DNA of 64,000 bases from contig JAUJYN010000013.1 of assembly GCA_030737835.1 (NCBI GenBank), forward strand, positions 1,050,806-1,114,805, in the 5' to 3' direction. Within the stretch, counting starts at the first letter, position 1, and every line of letters begins with the position of its first letter. Positions 21,797-34,535 of the stretch are shown in pieces. The position numbers and the translations under genes are program-made. The notes beneath the pieces are model-generated. The model did no database searches, was not told the origin of the DNA, and worked only from the letters and a program-made list of their open reading frames with translations. Source of the stretch: Acorus gramineus (taxonomy: Eukaryota; Streptophyta; Magnoliopsida; Acorales; Acoraceae).

Positions 21797-22085
21797 AATT
21801 TAGTAAAATAACATGGGTCAATGATATTCAGAATGTTAGGACCTCTTATTTCCTATATCAGAGCAGTTGAATGGGTGCATGGCATCCTAGTTAATTGCCA
21901 CCTATTACAGTTGCAATTCATTGCCTTTAAATCAACAACAAATCGATGGGTTGGTGAAGTTACCTCAACCCTGAAATCATTTGACCTTCTGACCACAAAC
22001 TCATTTATCATTTTTTTGACATCTTCAACATTCTTCAAGGCATTTGGAACCAGTGTACACTTCCATCTAAGTCCACACCTCTATC
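21797..22085 (-). pseudogene. MULE transposase, SWIM zinc-finger part
   Basis: Minus-strand frame reading ..EDVKKMINEFVVRRSNDF.. then VDLKAMNCNCNRWQLTRMPC with THS. This is the CxC..CxH SWIM finger of MuDR/FAR1-class transposases, which binds DNA downstream of the catalytic core. After it, one frameshift leads into IDPCYFTK, which ends at the TRIM boundary (21797). Spacing to the KSYRATY segment at 12222 fits the family consensus CY....Y..TY if one copy of the shared AAAT is kept. An acceptor-like ..TAG precedes this exon at about 22085; 22086-22146 is intron-like. Confidence 0.75.
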
Positions 22086-22146
22086 AGGTATCTAATTTTG
22101 TTATTATTATTTATCTAATTGTATCAATCATATCTACTATTGGTAG

Positions 22147-25100
22147 TGTCACGCCCCAGGGCGGCCGTCCCCGGGACGCGGCAAGTGTATATATGATATC
22201 AGTAAACAAGAGTTTAATAACATACTCGCACAACAACTAAAATGACAACACAGATAAAAGCAGGGCTGACATGATATATACACCAAATGCGAAAGCTAAA
22301 AGACTGAATCTGTAATTCAAAAATATATTACAGACTCGATACATAATCAACTGTCCTGTGAGAGCCAAAATATATACAAAGACATCCAAAAACAACACAA
22401 ACGCATGCCCATGCACAAAAAATAATACATACAAGCACAAGGAATGCTGATAGCCTCTGAAACTCGTGGGACGCGGCGCTACTCCGCTACTGATGAAATC
22501 CCTCGGGGAGCTCCTCCTCTGGATCCGACTCAGATGACTCTGGAGAAAAATATTATGCGAGGGGTGAGCCACACGCTCAGTGAACAGCACAACCCATGCA
22601 TCACAGTTTATATTAACCACAACCAGATATTATTAATCCACAATCACATTACTCAAGCCACAAAATGGCAACAACTCCGCAATCCAGTGGGTCGCTACCG
22701 CTAACCCACCACACCCTCACCCTCACCTCTCAATGGGTGACCAAGGATATTGGGACTAACTACACAAAACCAGCGGGTCGCTATCGCCAACCCGCTACAC
22801 CCTCACCCTCACCCCTTAATAGGGTGACCTAGGATATTGGGACTTACAATCCAGTGGGTCGCCACATCGCCGGCCCACCATACCCTCATCCTCACCCCTC
22901 AGTAGGTGACCTAGGCTCTTGGGACTGACTAGGCTGTTGGTCACCCTTGGTCCACCGATAGTCTCTCCCCACTCCGTAGGTCGTTTGGCCACTCCCACAT
23001 TCAGCGCAGTCCTTCTACCAAATCAGGAGGCGCCTACTGATGGGAGCCCCTGCACGGGACGACCTTTCCAACGCCGGGGTAGTCTCTACACGGATCCAAC
23101 GAAGGGAACAGAACAGCCTATCCATCGCATATGATCCACTCGGATCCGCTGACAGCACATCTCTACAACTCTAATGTCTTGAATTCTTTCAGAATTCCAC
23201 CAGCGCGCATAACCAAGATGCGGGGAATACATAATGACAACTACTAACAAGGATGTCATATTAATTATCAACAAAAGTTATAATATTATTGGGACAAGAA
23301 ACCTTGGGAGGGCAGCATGAGGTCCCGATACAGGACATCCCGACAACCAAACAAGGAACACGGAGCACCCTAGCCCGGGTCTCAATGTTGACCTCGCAAG
23401 GCCCCTCCCTATAATATTATACAAGGCATGCTAGCATTTAATTTAATAATCAAACTAATAGGACGCATGCATAGGCCGAGGCTTCCTAGCATGGGAACAT
23501 GGTGCATGGCTCTTACACATAATCCTAAGGGTGCAAGTCCCTAACATACAAGTCTAGGGTAGCATGCATACTACATTTTAATCATGAATCTCATGGATTA
23601 TACATTACTATAGTTAATATAAATCCATGGTGCCCCAGGGGAGGACGGTACACGCCCAAGTGCGTATAGCGCCTCCCGACTGGGTTGGATTGTCCCACTT
23701 ACCGGTATCTGGGTCATCGCGCGACCGTCCGTCAAGATCTGCAAGACAGGTATTTAACTTGGTGAGTAAAATCCTCAAATACCTCAAAATACACAAGAAT
23801 ACTCTAAAAATACCCAACACTCGGGAAAACGTACATACGGCCCGTACGCACGCTAGCCCGAGCACTCCGACTCACTCCCGCCCAACCGGCAACCACCCGC
23901 ACGGCCACCCGCCCTCGGATGCGCCGCCGCGCCTCCGCCCGCGCACCCAGGCGCCCTGCCGAGCCCCTGCCCGCATGCCTGGACACGCCGCCGAGCTCCC
24001 CAGGTGCACCGCGCGCCCACTACGCCTTGCCGCAGCAACCCGCGCGCACCCCGCACGCCCCGCGCTGACCCGCGAGCAAACCGCACGCCCCGCGCGCCCA
24101 GTGCCTCGCCCCGCGCGCACCCCGGGTGCACCTCCAGCCCCGCTGCACGCGCACTCCGCGCGCACCACCAGCCTCGCCCCGCGCGCACCACCCGCTCGCA
24201 CCCACTGCCCTCCTCACCGTGCGCACGCTTGCGCCTCTGCCCAGCGCCCCGCGCGCATGCTCCTCTGCGGTGCCCAGCGCCCAGCGCTCAGCACCCGCGA
24301 CCAGCTCCTAGCACTCAGCGCCCAGCACCCGGGACCCTCACCCAGCGCCCACGCGCACGCCCGCGCAACACACGCCCAGCGCGCCTGCCAGCCTGCTCTG
24401 CGCGCATCGCCGAGTGGCCCGAGCACCGCTCGTCTGCACGCCCGGGCACTGCTCGCCTGATGCCCGAGCACCGCCTGCGCGCCCAGCCTGCCTGTCCGGC
24501 CTGCCAGCGCGCACAGCCTAGCCATCCTACCCGAGCTAGCCCTGCCAGCCTACCCAGCGCGCCCAGCACGCCCAGCGCCATCCCGAGCGCACGCATGCAC
24601 GCGCCCTGCCGCTGCACGCCTGCTGCGCCTGCCTGAGCGCTGCCTATGCTGCCTGCTGCCCGGGACTGCAACCCCCTTCTGTCCGAGCACCTCCACCACC
24701 AACCGCAGGCCTTCCAACGCCTCCGACCGCCTCCAACCACCTCCGACGGCCACCCACAGCCGCCGGCCACCACCCAACCTCAAATCCCCCCCCTAACATA
24801 CATCTAAGCAAGAAAAGAGATGAAAAAGGGCTTACCAAGGGGAGGAAGGGATGTCCGGTTGCTCTCCGCGCACCGAAACCTCTCCCCAAAGGTCTCCAAC
24901 GCCTGGATCTCCCTTGGCCCTTGAAATTGCCCAAATCAGAGGAGAAAAGATAGGGGGAGAAGGGGCAAAACTCACCGGAATTCATATTTGAAACCACCGG
25001 GGTGTAGATCGGGACCCGATCTACCCTTCCTATGCTTTGGGTTTTAAGCTTTGAGGACTCTAGGGGGCTCAAATACTTGAAAAAAAGAGAGGGGGAGAGA

Positions 25101-25424
25101 GAAAAACTTTTGGAAGGGATGATGAATAGTGCCAAGCTAATTTTCTCACCCCACTTATAAAGTCAACTCACTTAAAACCCGGATACGCCCCGGAACTGTG
25201 AAATTCCGGAAACGTTGCCGGAATTCGATGAAATTTTCGTGAGAGGCCTAAAATGGCACCAGGACACCAAATATGCAGTTAGATTTCCAATCGGAGTCCT
25301 CTAACTCCAGACGATAGCTAACAGTCCAAAAATTAGCGGTTCCGATCGAAAACCGAAAAAAAATGAAAAACTGCCAGAACGCTCCAACGGTTACCAGCAG
25401 GCTAAAAGTGACACATATATAACA
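22147..25424 (-). mobile_element. Solo Ty3/gypsy LTR, antisense (S5, 3278 bp)
   Basis: From TGTCACGCCCCAGGGC to ACACATATATAACA with exact target duplication GGTAG (22142-22146; 25425-25429). The 36-nt block is at 23703-23738 and the CpG-rich tract at about 23870-24640. It interrupts an apparent intron of the MULE transposase gene. Confidence 0.95.
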
Positions 25425-25429
25425 GGTAG

Positions 25430-26000
25430 CTCCTTCGCATCCTCTATGAAGGCATTAAATGATTAAGATAAGTTGGTTATAGAATGACACTTGCTACAAG
25501 GACCAAACTTATGTCTACACCACACTGCTTAATGTTATTCAAGTATTTAGCAGCACTTTTGTCCACATTTTTAATCTTTTCCACATCAATTTTGAATCCA
25601 ACTCTTGTGAATGCCCCATTTGCTTCCCAACTAGACACTTTAAAGAATTTACCTGGCCACTTCTTACATAAATTCTTGTATATGTTACATACACATTCGA
25701 TGTTCAAATCTTGGAAACACATCTTCAATAGAACTCTCTGTGCCATTATCTATGTCTGACAAGAATAGCAGTCCTTCACCTTCTCGAACTACTTCCTTCA
25801 GACACTTTAAGAACCAAGTCTATGTATCTCAATTTTCCTCTTCACACACTACATGTGCTATTAAAAAATACCATGATTTCTATCAATTTAACTAGCAGAC
25901 ATAATAATACCCTTCAAATGACAACCATCCACTCTAATCACTGGCCTACATCCCACCAAAAATCTAGTACTGCATGCAGCAAAGCAGACAAAAATCCTGA
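25430..26000 (-). pseudogene. MULE transposase, catalytic-domain part
   Basis: Read on the minus strand from an acceptor-like T-rich..CAG at about 26000. The segment GCRPVIRVDGCHLKG carries the first catalytic Asp. AHVVCEEEN and, after a TAG in a tryptophan position, TWFLKCLKEVVREGEG follow. LLFLSDIDNG holds the second Asp, and VFPRFEHRMCM and KNLCKKWPGKFFKV complete the usual MULE order. About 20 residues normally found between the first Asp motif and 'VVE.EN' are missing. The frame at 25477-25746 is open. It would cut and join DNA at the MULE ends if intact, but the deletion and stops mean it is not. Confidence 0.75.
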
Positions 26001-26020
26001 AAAAAAAAAAGATTTGTTAC

Positions 26021-26722
26021 AAAAGCAACCTAAAAATTAGAGCTCTTCTCAGGGATTCCACGTCTAACCATATTGTTGGAGTTGCAGGCAGATCACCCCT
26101 TCCCTTGGTCAATCTTCTGGAGCTCAGAGAATAGAAGCGTGTTTAACAATGAGCATTCATCGAGGTTACAAAAGTGTATGGTTTGAGAGCGACTCTATTA
26201 CAACTATAGCATGGGTGAAAAGAAAAGGTCAGTTGCAATGGTCAACTATTAGACTGATGAGGAAGCTAATACAAGGTTTTCAATGCTTAGAAAATTGAAT
26301 GATAACAGACATTTTTCACGAAGGCAACAGACCAACAAACATTTTGGCAACAAGGAGAAAAACAATGGGTGAGCATTTGATCTTTCCCCACCTTGTTTGG
26401 CTAGAGCTGGAAGCATCAATACAATATGACAAAGTGGGCACACTATATTCACACGACAAGTAGGTGACATGCCTGTCATTGAGCTACAAAGGATTTTTGT
26501 ATAAGCTGTCATTTTGATGTAGTTTTTTCATTTACTTTCTATCACAATGTTGCTTCTTTTGAGGGAGGGGAAAGAGTGAGGCAGGATGATGCAAGGTGAC
26601 TTTGCTCACCTTTTCCTTTGTTCGGCTCATTCTTTCACTCTGACAAGATAGGTAACTCTTGTACATTTTTTACAATTGTTTATTCATAGCAATACATAGT
26701 TCTCAATTACCAATAAAAAAAA
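26021..26722 (+). mobile_element. 5'-truncated LINE with RNase H-like end
   Basis: Plus-strand sequence encoding RGYKSVWFESDSITTI and, further on, HEGNRPTNILA, the pattern of the plant-type RNase H (RVT_3) at the end of some plant LINE polyproteins. One stop is present. A 3' untranslated region ends in AATAAAAAAAA. The word GATTTGTTAC occurs on both sides (26011-26020 and 26733-26742), preceded on both sides by CTGAAAA-like sequence, a good target-site duplication. It inserted into an intron of the MULE transposase. Confidence 0.7.
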
Positions 26723-26742
26723 CTGAAAATATGATTTGTTAC

Positions 26743-27720
26743 TATAACCATCACATATAATGTTTACTATGTTAGGAAACTGGAACAACATTGGATAGTA
26801 ATACACCTTTCAAAGCATTTGTTTGGTGAGATTTGATAATCAACAACAGAACTAGGATTCAACTTTAGCAATTGATTGTGTAAATCAGGAACTTGCTTGT
26901 AAGATTCATCAATCTTCCCATGTATCCCTTTCATACGTCATCCCCCTAGCATCCCACACCCTAGCATAAGGAACTTGGATATTGTACTCCCTATGTAGAT
27001 CCATTTGAAAATGAGGTATGGACTTCTTAGCATTGCTTTACACAAAATCCAATATATTCTCACATATTCATGCTTTTCATGCCATCTTGCTGCCAACCTT
27101 TTTCAAATTGGTGCAAATGTGTTTATCATGCATTGTCTTGATTTGAAATGCTATACCATCTTGTGGACGAGATGCATGCACCCTCCAAGACACATGCATA
27201 GAACACCAAAAAATAACCCTTAGGAGCTCATTCTTCACAAATATGAACTCAGTTTGCTTGGATATTGCATACATTCATAAACACAACCTATACTCCTCAA
27301 CATCCTTAAATGTTGTTCCCATAACAATTTGTGGAGCCTCTCGGTCAATCTCCATATACTCACCATCATACCCATTGATACTCTTAGACATTGAATCATC
27401 TGAACCTGGAGACACACTGTGGTAACTATATGATGTCTCCACTTAATATGAATCTCCAATTCAAGAGGTAGACCCACTCTCAGTTTTGTTCATAGTGTAT
27501 CATACAATGCTCTGTTCCCAGTCACCTTCATCATTAACTCCAATTCCTTCATAATCATCACTAGGTCCCACGAAAATAAGCCTCAATAAGTGGACAAACA
27601 GGGGGTATAATAGAAGGATCAACATGATGTTTAACAAAAGGATCAACAGGTACTTTACCAAGTTCTTCATCAGGTTCATGATCTCCACTACGATTAACAT
27701 CATCATCTGCATTTAAATTA
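26743..27720 (-). pseudogene. MULE transposase, N-terminal DNA-binding part
   Basis: The minus-strand frame at 27077-27274 contains FVKNELLRVIFWCSMHVSW, then RVHASRPQDGIAFQIKTMHD and KHICTNLKKVGSKMA. This is the DBD_Tnp_Mut/FAR1-type zinc-binding region (K.....V.C.....W.....C..H.C) at the start of MULE transposases. Downstream fragments in shifting frames (about 27010-26850) carry the L....I....P......R and W.....E.Y..L pattern that links it to the catalytic core. Upstream (27500-27712) is an acidic, low-similarity N-terminal stretch. Several frameshifts are present. The exact start could not be fixed. Confidence 0.6.
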
Positions 27721-27960
27721 ACCACTATTGGAGGACCTTTTGGTTTAGATGATTGCCTATGATAACTTGCACTAAAGATAATCTTCTTGTAGCCATAATA
27801 GATCTGCCACCTTCTTCCACACTAAGCCGAATGCTAAACTTTCTTGTAACATAGTTATCTAAATAACACTGACAATTATTCATCAGTTGTAAGCTTCTGA
27901 TATTTTGGAGGATTCGATCTTGGAACCGTAAAGTAAAAAAAGAACATTGTGTCCTATAGC

Positions 27961-28558
27961 TAGGCCTGTCAACGGGTCGGGTCGGGGTGGACCAGGACCC
28001 GACCTGTTTGATTGTTGGGTCCTTCAGGTCAGGTCCATTTCGGGTCTCGGATCGGGTCGAGTCGACCTATTAACTAGCCTAGGTCAGACAAAGAGGGGTC
28101 GATGAACTTCTTAAGAATCTACAATGTCTTCATTTTTTTTTTAATAGAGTTCAGTGTATTATAAATAGTTCTACACTATTTTGATTTTTTTCTACACATT
28201 TTGATTTTTTAATGTTTTATGAGGGAACATTTGGAATGCGGTTTAGATTATCATGCTTTTACATGAAGCCAAAAGGTTATAAAAATATTTCAAATGCTTA
28301 AAATTTTAAATGATTATTCATTGTTTAGCTATAAAGGTTGGGTTGAATCATGAGCGTTGGGTTGGATCATAAATAAAAAAACAAATACATAGTATTTGGG
28401 TTGGGTCAATCAAGTCCATCGAGTCTATAGGATAGGGTCGGGGTGGACCTAGACCCGACCCATTTTGATTGATGTCGAGTCTTCGGGTCGGGTATTTCCT
28501 TTTATTGGGTCTAGTTTGGGTCTAGTCCGGGTCAATCCGCGACACGTTGATAGGCCTA
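27961..28558. mobile_element. hAT-type MITE (598 bp)
   Basis: The left end TAGGCCTGTCAACGGGTCGG and the right end, read in reverse as TAGGCCTATCAACGTGTCGC, form terminal inverted repeats. 8-bp flanks CCTATAGC (27953-27960) and CCTGCAGC (28559-28566) agree at 6 of 8. GGGTCGGG/CCCGACCC blocks near both ends give sub-terminal fold-back. No transposase. Inserted upstream of the MULE transposase N-terminal region. Confidence 0.75.
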
Positions 28559-28566
28559 CCTGCAGC

Positions 28567-29408
28567 TGAAGAAACATAGATCACTTTTTCACCTAGAGTC
28601 ATTATGTTGCTATGGTCTACATTCATAAGAATGTTTTTTTGCTTTGCATACATGTATATCTAATCCGCTTTTCTTGTATGTTTCCAAAACCACTGTGATA
28701 AAAAGTCACTTTGAATAGTGCCTCATCCATGACAGCACTTATCAAACCAAAGAATTTCACAATTCAGTGATACACAAATATGGAGCATGACATCACAAGT
28801 TAACCCCAAACAAACATAGCATTTGAATCTATGAACAAAACCTAGCATGTAAGCCTTAACAAATAACTCATTCTGAAAAAAATGCGAACAATCCAATAAT
28901 TAATCTGTTCAAAACAATCACCAATCAATGACAAATAACCCAATCCCACCACAATCACTATATTCAAAAACAAAAGGAAACAAAAACCCAACAAATCAAT
29001 AAAAAATAGGCCATCATTTTGTAAAGCTTACTTCGAGCATGAAACCCACATCAGATTTCACGTAAAAAATTGAATTGTAATAATAAATCTACCAAAAGAG
29101 GGACATCCATAGAGTTATCGAGTTACACTATCCTTCCATACCTTGAGATCTTCAAGTTTAGAAAAAGCTAGCTCCTTGTTCGATTCCAATGGGAATTTCC
29201 ACAAAATAGAAAAAGCTTCTTTCGATTTCGAAGGGCGGGAATGGTGAGGCTTGAGATTTTAGGTGGGGATGAAAGTTTTCACTTTCAGTTGGAGAAGATT
29301 TGATGGGGACGAAGTGTACGGATAAAGGACTTTAGGGATTTGGTAGGGATGAAAAATTATTTTTTGGGCTGGGATAGTTTACGTATTTCAAAATTTTGTT
29401 AACCCCTT
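28567..29408 (-). other. MULE 5' region
   Basis: AT-rich sequence between the hAT MITE and the Harbinger insertion. On the minus strand it would be the promoter/5' leader of the transposase gene. No long frame. The last ~70 bp (about 29340-29408) appear to align with the inner part of the left MULE inverted repeat. Confidence 0.5.
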
Positions 29409-30033
29409 TTAGAGCATCTCTAATGGAGAACTCTAAAATGGAGTCTCAAGATATATTAAAAAAATGAAAAAGTGAGTTTAGAGTCTCACTACTCATTCAT
29501 CAACTCTAACCACAATCTCTATTTTCATCTCTATTCTATTTTTTTATATTTTTTAATAAAAATTTAATTTATCATATCTCTCTTATTTTTTTGATGTATT
29601 ATACATAATTGAGGTTTATTAGCGAAATTTAAAATCCGTAGAAGTTAATATTATTAGTTCCGGACCAAGTGACCAGTAAACTTATCAGTTATTCTAAACT
29701 GATTTCTGTACCCGAAACACCTGTATTCGTATATAGATGAAATATATGCATCCAAAAAACCTGTATTTGTATCTTATTAAAATATATGTATCCGAGAAAC
29801 TTGTATTCGTATCTGATTAAAATAATATTATAATATTTTCTATTATTCATAATATATTTATATTTATATTCCATACCCCACTCATTTTCCCTCCAAAACA
29901 CCATCACTTTCCCTCCAAAATATACTTTTTCAATCAATTTCCCTCCTATTCTATTCTATAAAAAGCCAACAGATCCCCAATGAAAATCAGACAACTTTTT
30001 TTATATACATAAACTCTGAAGTTGTATAGAACA

Positions 30034-33000
30034 ATGAGTTCAAATGAAGGCTCATCGTACTTATCATCTTCGGATTCTGATGATGAAGGTATTTCTCTAC
30101 CGCCTTGTCTTGATTTTGCAGGAGAAATGGCAGCATGGGACGAGGAAGAGGCGGTGTTACTTCATTTATATGCTTCCAACAATGCTGTCATCTCTCACAT
30201 TCTCGAAGAGGAGGATCAACCAAAACGTAAAGGCTCACTTCATGGACATGCAGTTATAAATCGTGGACGTCAAGAAGGTCATACTCGATTGTGGAATGAT
30301 TATTTTTCTGACAACCCCACCTATGGTGAAAATCTATTTCGTAGGCGATTTCGAATGCGTCGAAGTTTATTCCTCCGAATTGTAAAGGCGGTGAAAGATC
30401 ATGATAATTTTTTCATACAGAAGAAGGATGGTATAGGTAAACTCGGTTTGTCTACTTTACAAAAAGTAACTGCCGTATTTCGAATGTTGGCTTATGGAGC
30501 ATCAGCAGATTCTACTGATGAATATATAAGAATCGGTGAGTCTACTGCAATTTTATGTATGAAAAAATTTTGTCGTGCAATTGTAGAGGTATTCGGAGAG
30601 GAATATTTGAGATCACCCAATACAAATGATGCTACAAGACTGCTACATGTTGGTGAAAAACGGGGATTTCCAGGAATGCTGTGTTATATATGTGTCACTT
30701 TTAGCCTTCTGGTAACCATTGGAGCATTCTGACAGTTTTTGAGTTTTTTTCGTTTTTCGATCGGAACCGCTAAAATTTTAGACTGTTAGCCATCATCCTG
30801 AGTTTGAGGACTTCGATTGAAAATCTAACTGCATATTATGTGTCCTGGTACCATTTCAAGCCACTCACGAAAATTTCATCGAATTCCGATAACGTTTCAG
30901 AATTTCACAGTTCCGGGGCGTATCCAGGTTTTGACTAAGTGAGAAGTCATTGGGAGAGTTGACTCGGTCAAAGTGAGCCCATGACTTGGTCAACCCCTTT
31001 TGTTTTTTTGTGTGGTTGGATTGACCCAAGTCAAAGCTCACTTAAAGCTTCTCTAATCCTCTCTTAACCCTAATTAAACCTAGTTAACCCTAATCTAAGT
31101 GTGGGGATTATATATAAGTGGAATCTAAAATATCTCCCCCATTATTCATCTTCTTCTCCAATTGATTTTCTCTCTCCCCCTCTCTCTTTTTCCACCATAT
31201 GACCTAGCTAGAAGGCTTGGATCCAAAAACCCAAAGAAGAGAAAGGAAAGGTGAGCTCCCGATCTATCCACCGGTGGTCTCGAATTCGAGTTCCCACGAG
31301 TATGGCCCCCTCTCACACCCTCTTTTCTCCTCTGATTTCAGCCCCTTTGAAGGCTGAAAGAGATCTTGGTGGTGGAGGTCTTTGGGGAGGTGTTTCGGTG
31401 CACGAAGAGCTCCTGGTCCCCTTCCTTTCCTTTCCTCTCCTAGGGTAAGCTTTCTTCCTCTTTTTCTTGCTTAGATGCATGTTAGGAGGGTGGTTTTGGG
31501 TGTGTGGTGGCTGTTGGTGGCTGTTGGTGGTGATTGGTGGTGGTTAGTGGCCATTGGTGGCCGGTGAGGGGTGGTAGGGTGGCTCGGGCAGGATGGTGGG
31601 TTGCCTCGGGTAGGCCGGCAGCACAGGCAGCACAGGCAGCGCAGGCAGGCAGGCTGGCGAGCAAGGTAGGCAGAGCAGCTGGCGGGGCACGCGCGCGTGC
31701 GGGCGGGTGGAGCAGGAGCGTGCGGGTGCTGCGCGCTGGGCGCCGTGCGCCGGCGTGCACGCGGGGCGCTGCATAGAGGCGCAGTGCGGCGTGCACAGGG
31801 GGCCGCGTGCGGATGCTGCGCACAGGGGGCCGTGCGGGGGCGTGCGCGCGGAGCGCTGCGCAGAGGCGCAAGCGTGCTGTGCGCGCGCGGTGAGGTGATG
31901 GGACGCTGGGCGAGGCGATGGGTGCACGCGGGGCGAGGTGATGGCGCGATTAGGCGAGCGGTGGTGCGCGCGGGGTGCGCGCGGGGCGAGGCGCTGGGCG
32001 CAGGGCGTGCGGGTGTGCGCGCGGGTTGCTGCGCTGGGGCGCAGTGGGCGCGCGGTGCACCCGGGAGGCTGGCGGCGTGTCCTGGCGTGCGGGCAAGGGC
32101 TCGGCAGTGCGCCTGGGCGCGCGGGCTGAGGCGCGGCAGTGCGCCCGGGGCGGGTGGCCGTACGGATGGTTGCCGGGGGGTATGGGAGTGAGTCGGGGTG
32201 GCTCGGACTCGCGTGCGTACAGGCCGTATGTACGCTTGTCCGAGTATTGTGCATTTTTAGTGTATTTTTATGGTATTTGTGTATTTTACTCACCAAGTTG
32301 ATTACCCTGTCTTGCAGATCTTGACAGACGGTCGCGCGACGATTCAGTTATCAGTGAGTGGTACAATCCAACCCAGTAGGGAGGCGCTATATTCACTTGA
32401 GCGTATACCGTCCTCCCCTGGGGCACTGCAATTGATATTAACTTGTTAATGTGTAATCCATGCAAGCATGATTAGTGTGTAGAATGCATGCCACCCTAGA
32501 CTATGTATGTTAGGGACTTGCACCCTTAGGATATGTGTAAGAGCCATGCATCCTGTCACCCTGTTATCATGCTAGGAAAGCCTCGACCTATGCATGCGTC
32601 CTATTAGTTTAATTTATTAAATTAAATGCAAACTTATGATATTTTTAGCATGCCTTGGGGAATATTAAGGGGGCCTTGTGAGGTCAACATTGAGACCTGG
32701 GCTAGGGTACTCCGTGTTCCTTGTTGGGTTGTCGGAATGTCCTATATCGGGACCTCAGGTTGCCCTCCCAAGGTTTCTTTTCCTCATTATTATCTTATAT
32801 ATTCCCCGCATCGTGGTTATGCGCCCTGGAGGAATTCTGAAGAATTTAAGACATTAGAGTTGTTGAGATGTGTTGTCGGCGGATCCGAGTGGATCATATG
32901 CGTATGGATAGGCTGTTCTGTTCCCTTCGTTGGATCCGTGTAGAGACTGCCCCGGCATTAGAAAGGCTGTCCCGTGGAGGGCTCCCATTAGTAGGCACCT

Positions 33001-34535
33001 CCTGATTTGGGAAGGACTGTGCTGAATGTGGGAGTGGCCAAGCGGCCTACGGAGTGGGGAGAGACTATCGGTGGACCAAGGGTGACCAACAGCCTAGTTA
33101 GTCCCAATATCCTATGTCACCATATTGAGGGGTGAGGGTGAGGGTGTGGTGGGCCGGCGATGTGGCGACCCACTGGATTTGTGTAAGGATGATTATCAGC
33201 CTATTAAGTCCCAACATCCTATGTCACCTATTGAGGGGTGAGGGTGAGGGTGTGGTGGTTCGGCGATGTAACGACCCACTGGATTTGTGTTGATTATGCC
33301 ACTTTGGGGCTTTTGATTTGATTAATTGTGGTTAATATAAACTGTGATGCATGGGTTGTGCTGTTCACTGAGCGTGTGGCTCACCCCTCGCATAATATTT
33401 TTCTCCAGTGATTACTGAGGCGGACTTGAAGGAGGAGCTCCCTGAGAGACTGCACCAGTAGCGGAGTAGCGCCACGTCCCTCGAGTTTTAGAGGCCATCA
33501 GCATTTTTTTTATTGTATGTATATATTTCTGTGCTTGGGCACCCAGTTTGGATTGTATTTGGATGTATGTGTATATATTGGCTCTCACAGGACATATGAT
33601 TATGTATCGAGTCTGTAGTATGTTTTTGGATTACAGACTCAGTCTTTTAGCTTCTGCTATCTGTGTATATATCATGTCAGCCTTGCTTTTATCTGTGATG
33701 TCATTTTAGTTGTTGTGTAGAGTATTTTATTGATCTCCTATATAGACTGCTGATATCATGTATACACTTGCCGCGTCCCGGGGACGGCCGCCCTGGGGCG
33801 TGACAGCTAGGGAGTCTCGACTGTATGCATTGGACCTGGAAAAATTGTCCAACGGCTTGGGCGGGACAATACTCAGGACGTCATGGATCCCCATCTATTA
33901 TCCTCGAGGCAGTTGCATCTTATGATCTTTGGATTTGGCATGCGTACTTTGGTTTACCAGGCTCCAACAATGATATTAATGTGTTACAGTCATCAGACTT
34001 ATTCGCAAATCTCACCCAAGGTGTAGCCCCTCCTGCTCATTATACCATTCAAGGCATAGAATATAATGTTGGTTATTATTTGGCCGATGGTATATACCCA
34101 AAGTGGTCAACTCTTGTACAAACCATTTCCCAGCCCCAAGATCCAAAGAAGCAACATTTTGCAATGATGCAAGAAGCATGTCGAAAAGATGTGGAACGAG
34201 CATTTGGAGTTCTCCAATCACGTTTTGCCATTATCAAGGGACCAGCCCGTTTTTGGGATAAACGAACATTACATGATATTATGTCGGCATGCATCATAAT
34301 GCACAACATGATCGTTGAGGATGAACGCGATGAGAACATAAATGTTCTTGATACTGCTCCAACATCTGTTGATAATGTTGAGATGGTCTTGGATGAAACT
34401 GAACGATTTAAACAATTTCTTGCTCGGCACAAGACAATAAAAAACAAAGAGGCTCACTATGCACTTCGAAATGCCTTGATTGAACATTTGTGGGAAAGGC
34501 ATGGCAATGCTACATTTAATGTAGATGGTTATTAA
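30034..34535 (+). pseudogene. PIF/Harbinger transposase (DDE nuclease), split by an LTR
   Basis: ATG at 30034 (MSSNEGSSYLSSSDSDDEG) opens a frame that is intact to 30681. It resumes after the LTR at 33806 without further damage to TAA at 34533-34535, about 460 residues in all, normal for the family. The upstream part contains RRRFRMRRSLFLRIV and LGLSTLQKVTAVFRMLAYG, the helix-turn-helix-like region. All catalytic motifs lie downstream: LDCMHW (first Asp), GSNNDINVL (second Asp) and VERAFGVLQSRF (Glu). The insertion falls within the conserved RGFPGMLG.LDCMHW block. Apart from the insertion I see no stop or frameshift, so the nuclease was probably functional when hit. Confidence 0.85.
30682..33805 (+). 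mobile_element. Solo Ty3/gypsy LTR, sense (S6, 3124 bp)
   Basis: TGTTATATATGTG at 30682 to GGGGCGTGACA at 33805. The right flank GCTAG (33806-33810) corresponds to left GCTG (30678-30681); one base was probably lost from the left copy. TATA-like TTATATATAAG near 31108, 36-nt block at 32318-32353, two GGGTGAGGGTGAGGG units (about 33128 and 33236). Interrupts the Harbinger nuclease. Confidence 0.9.
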
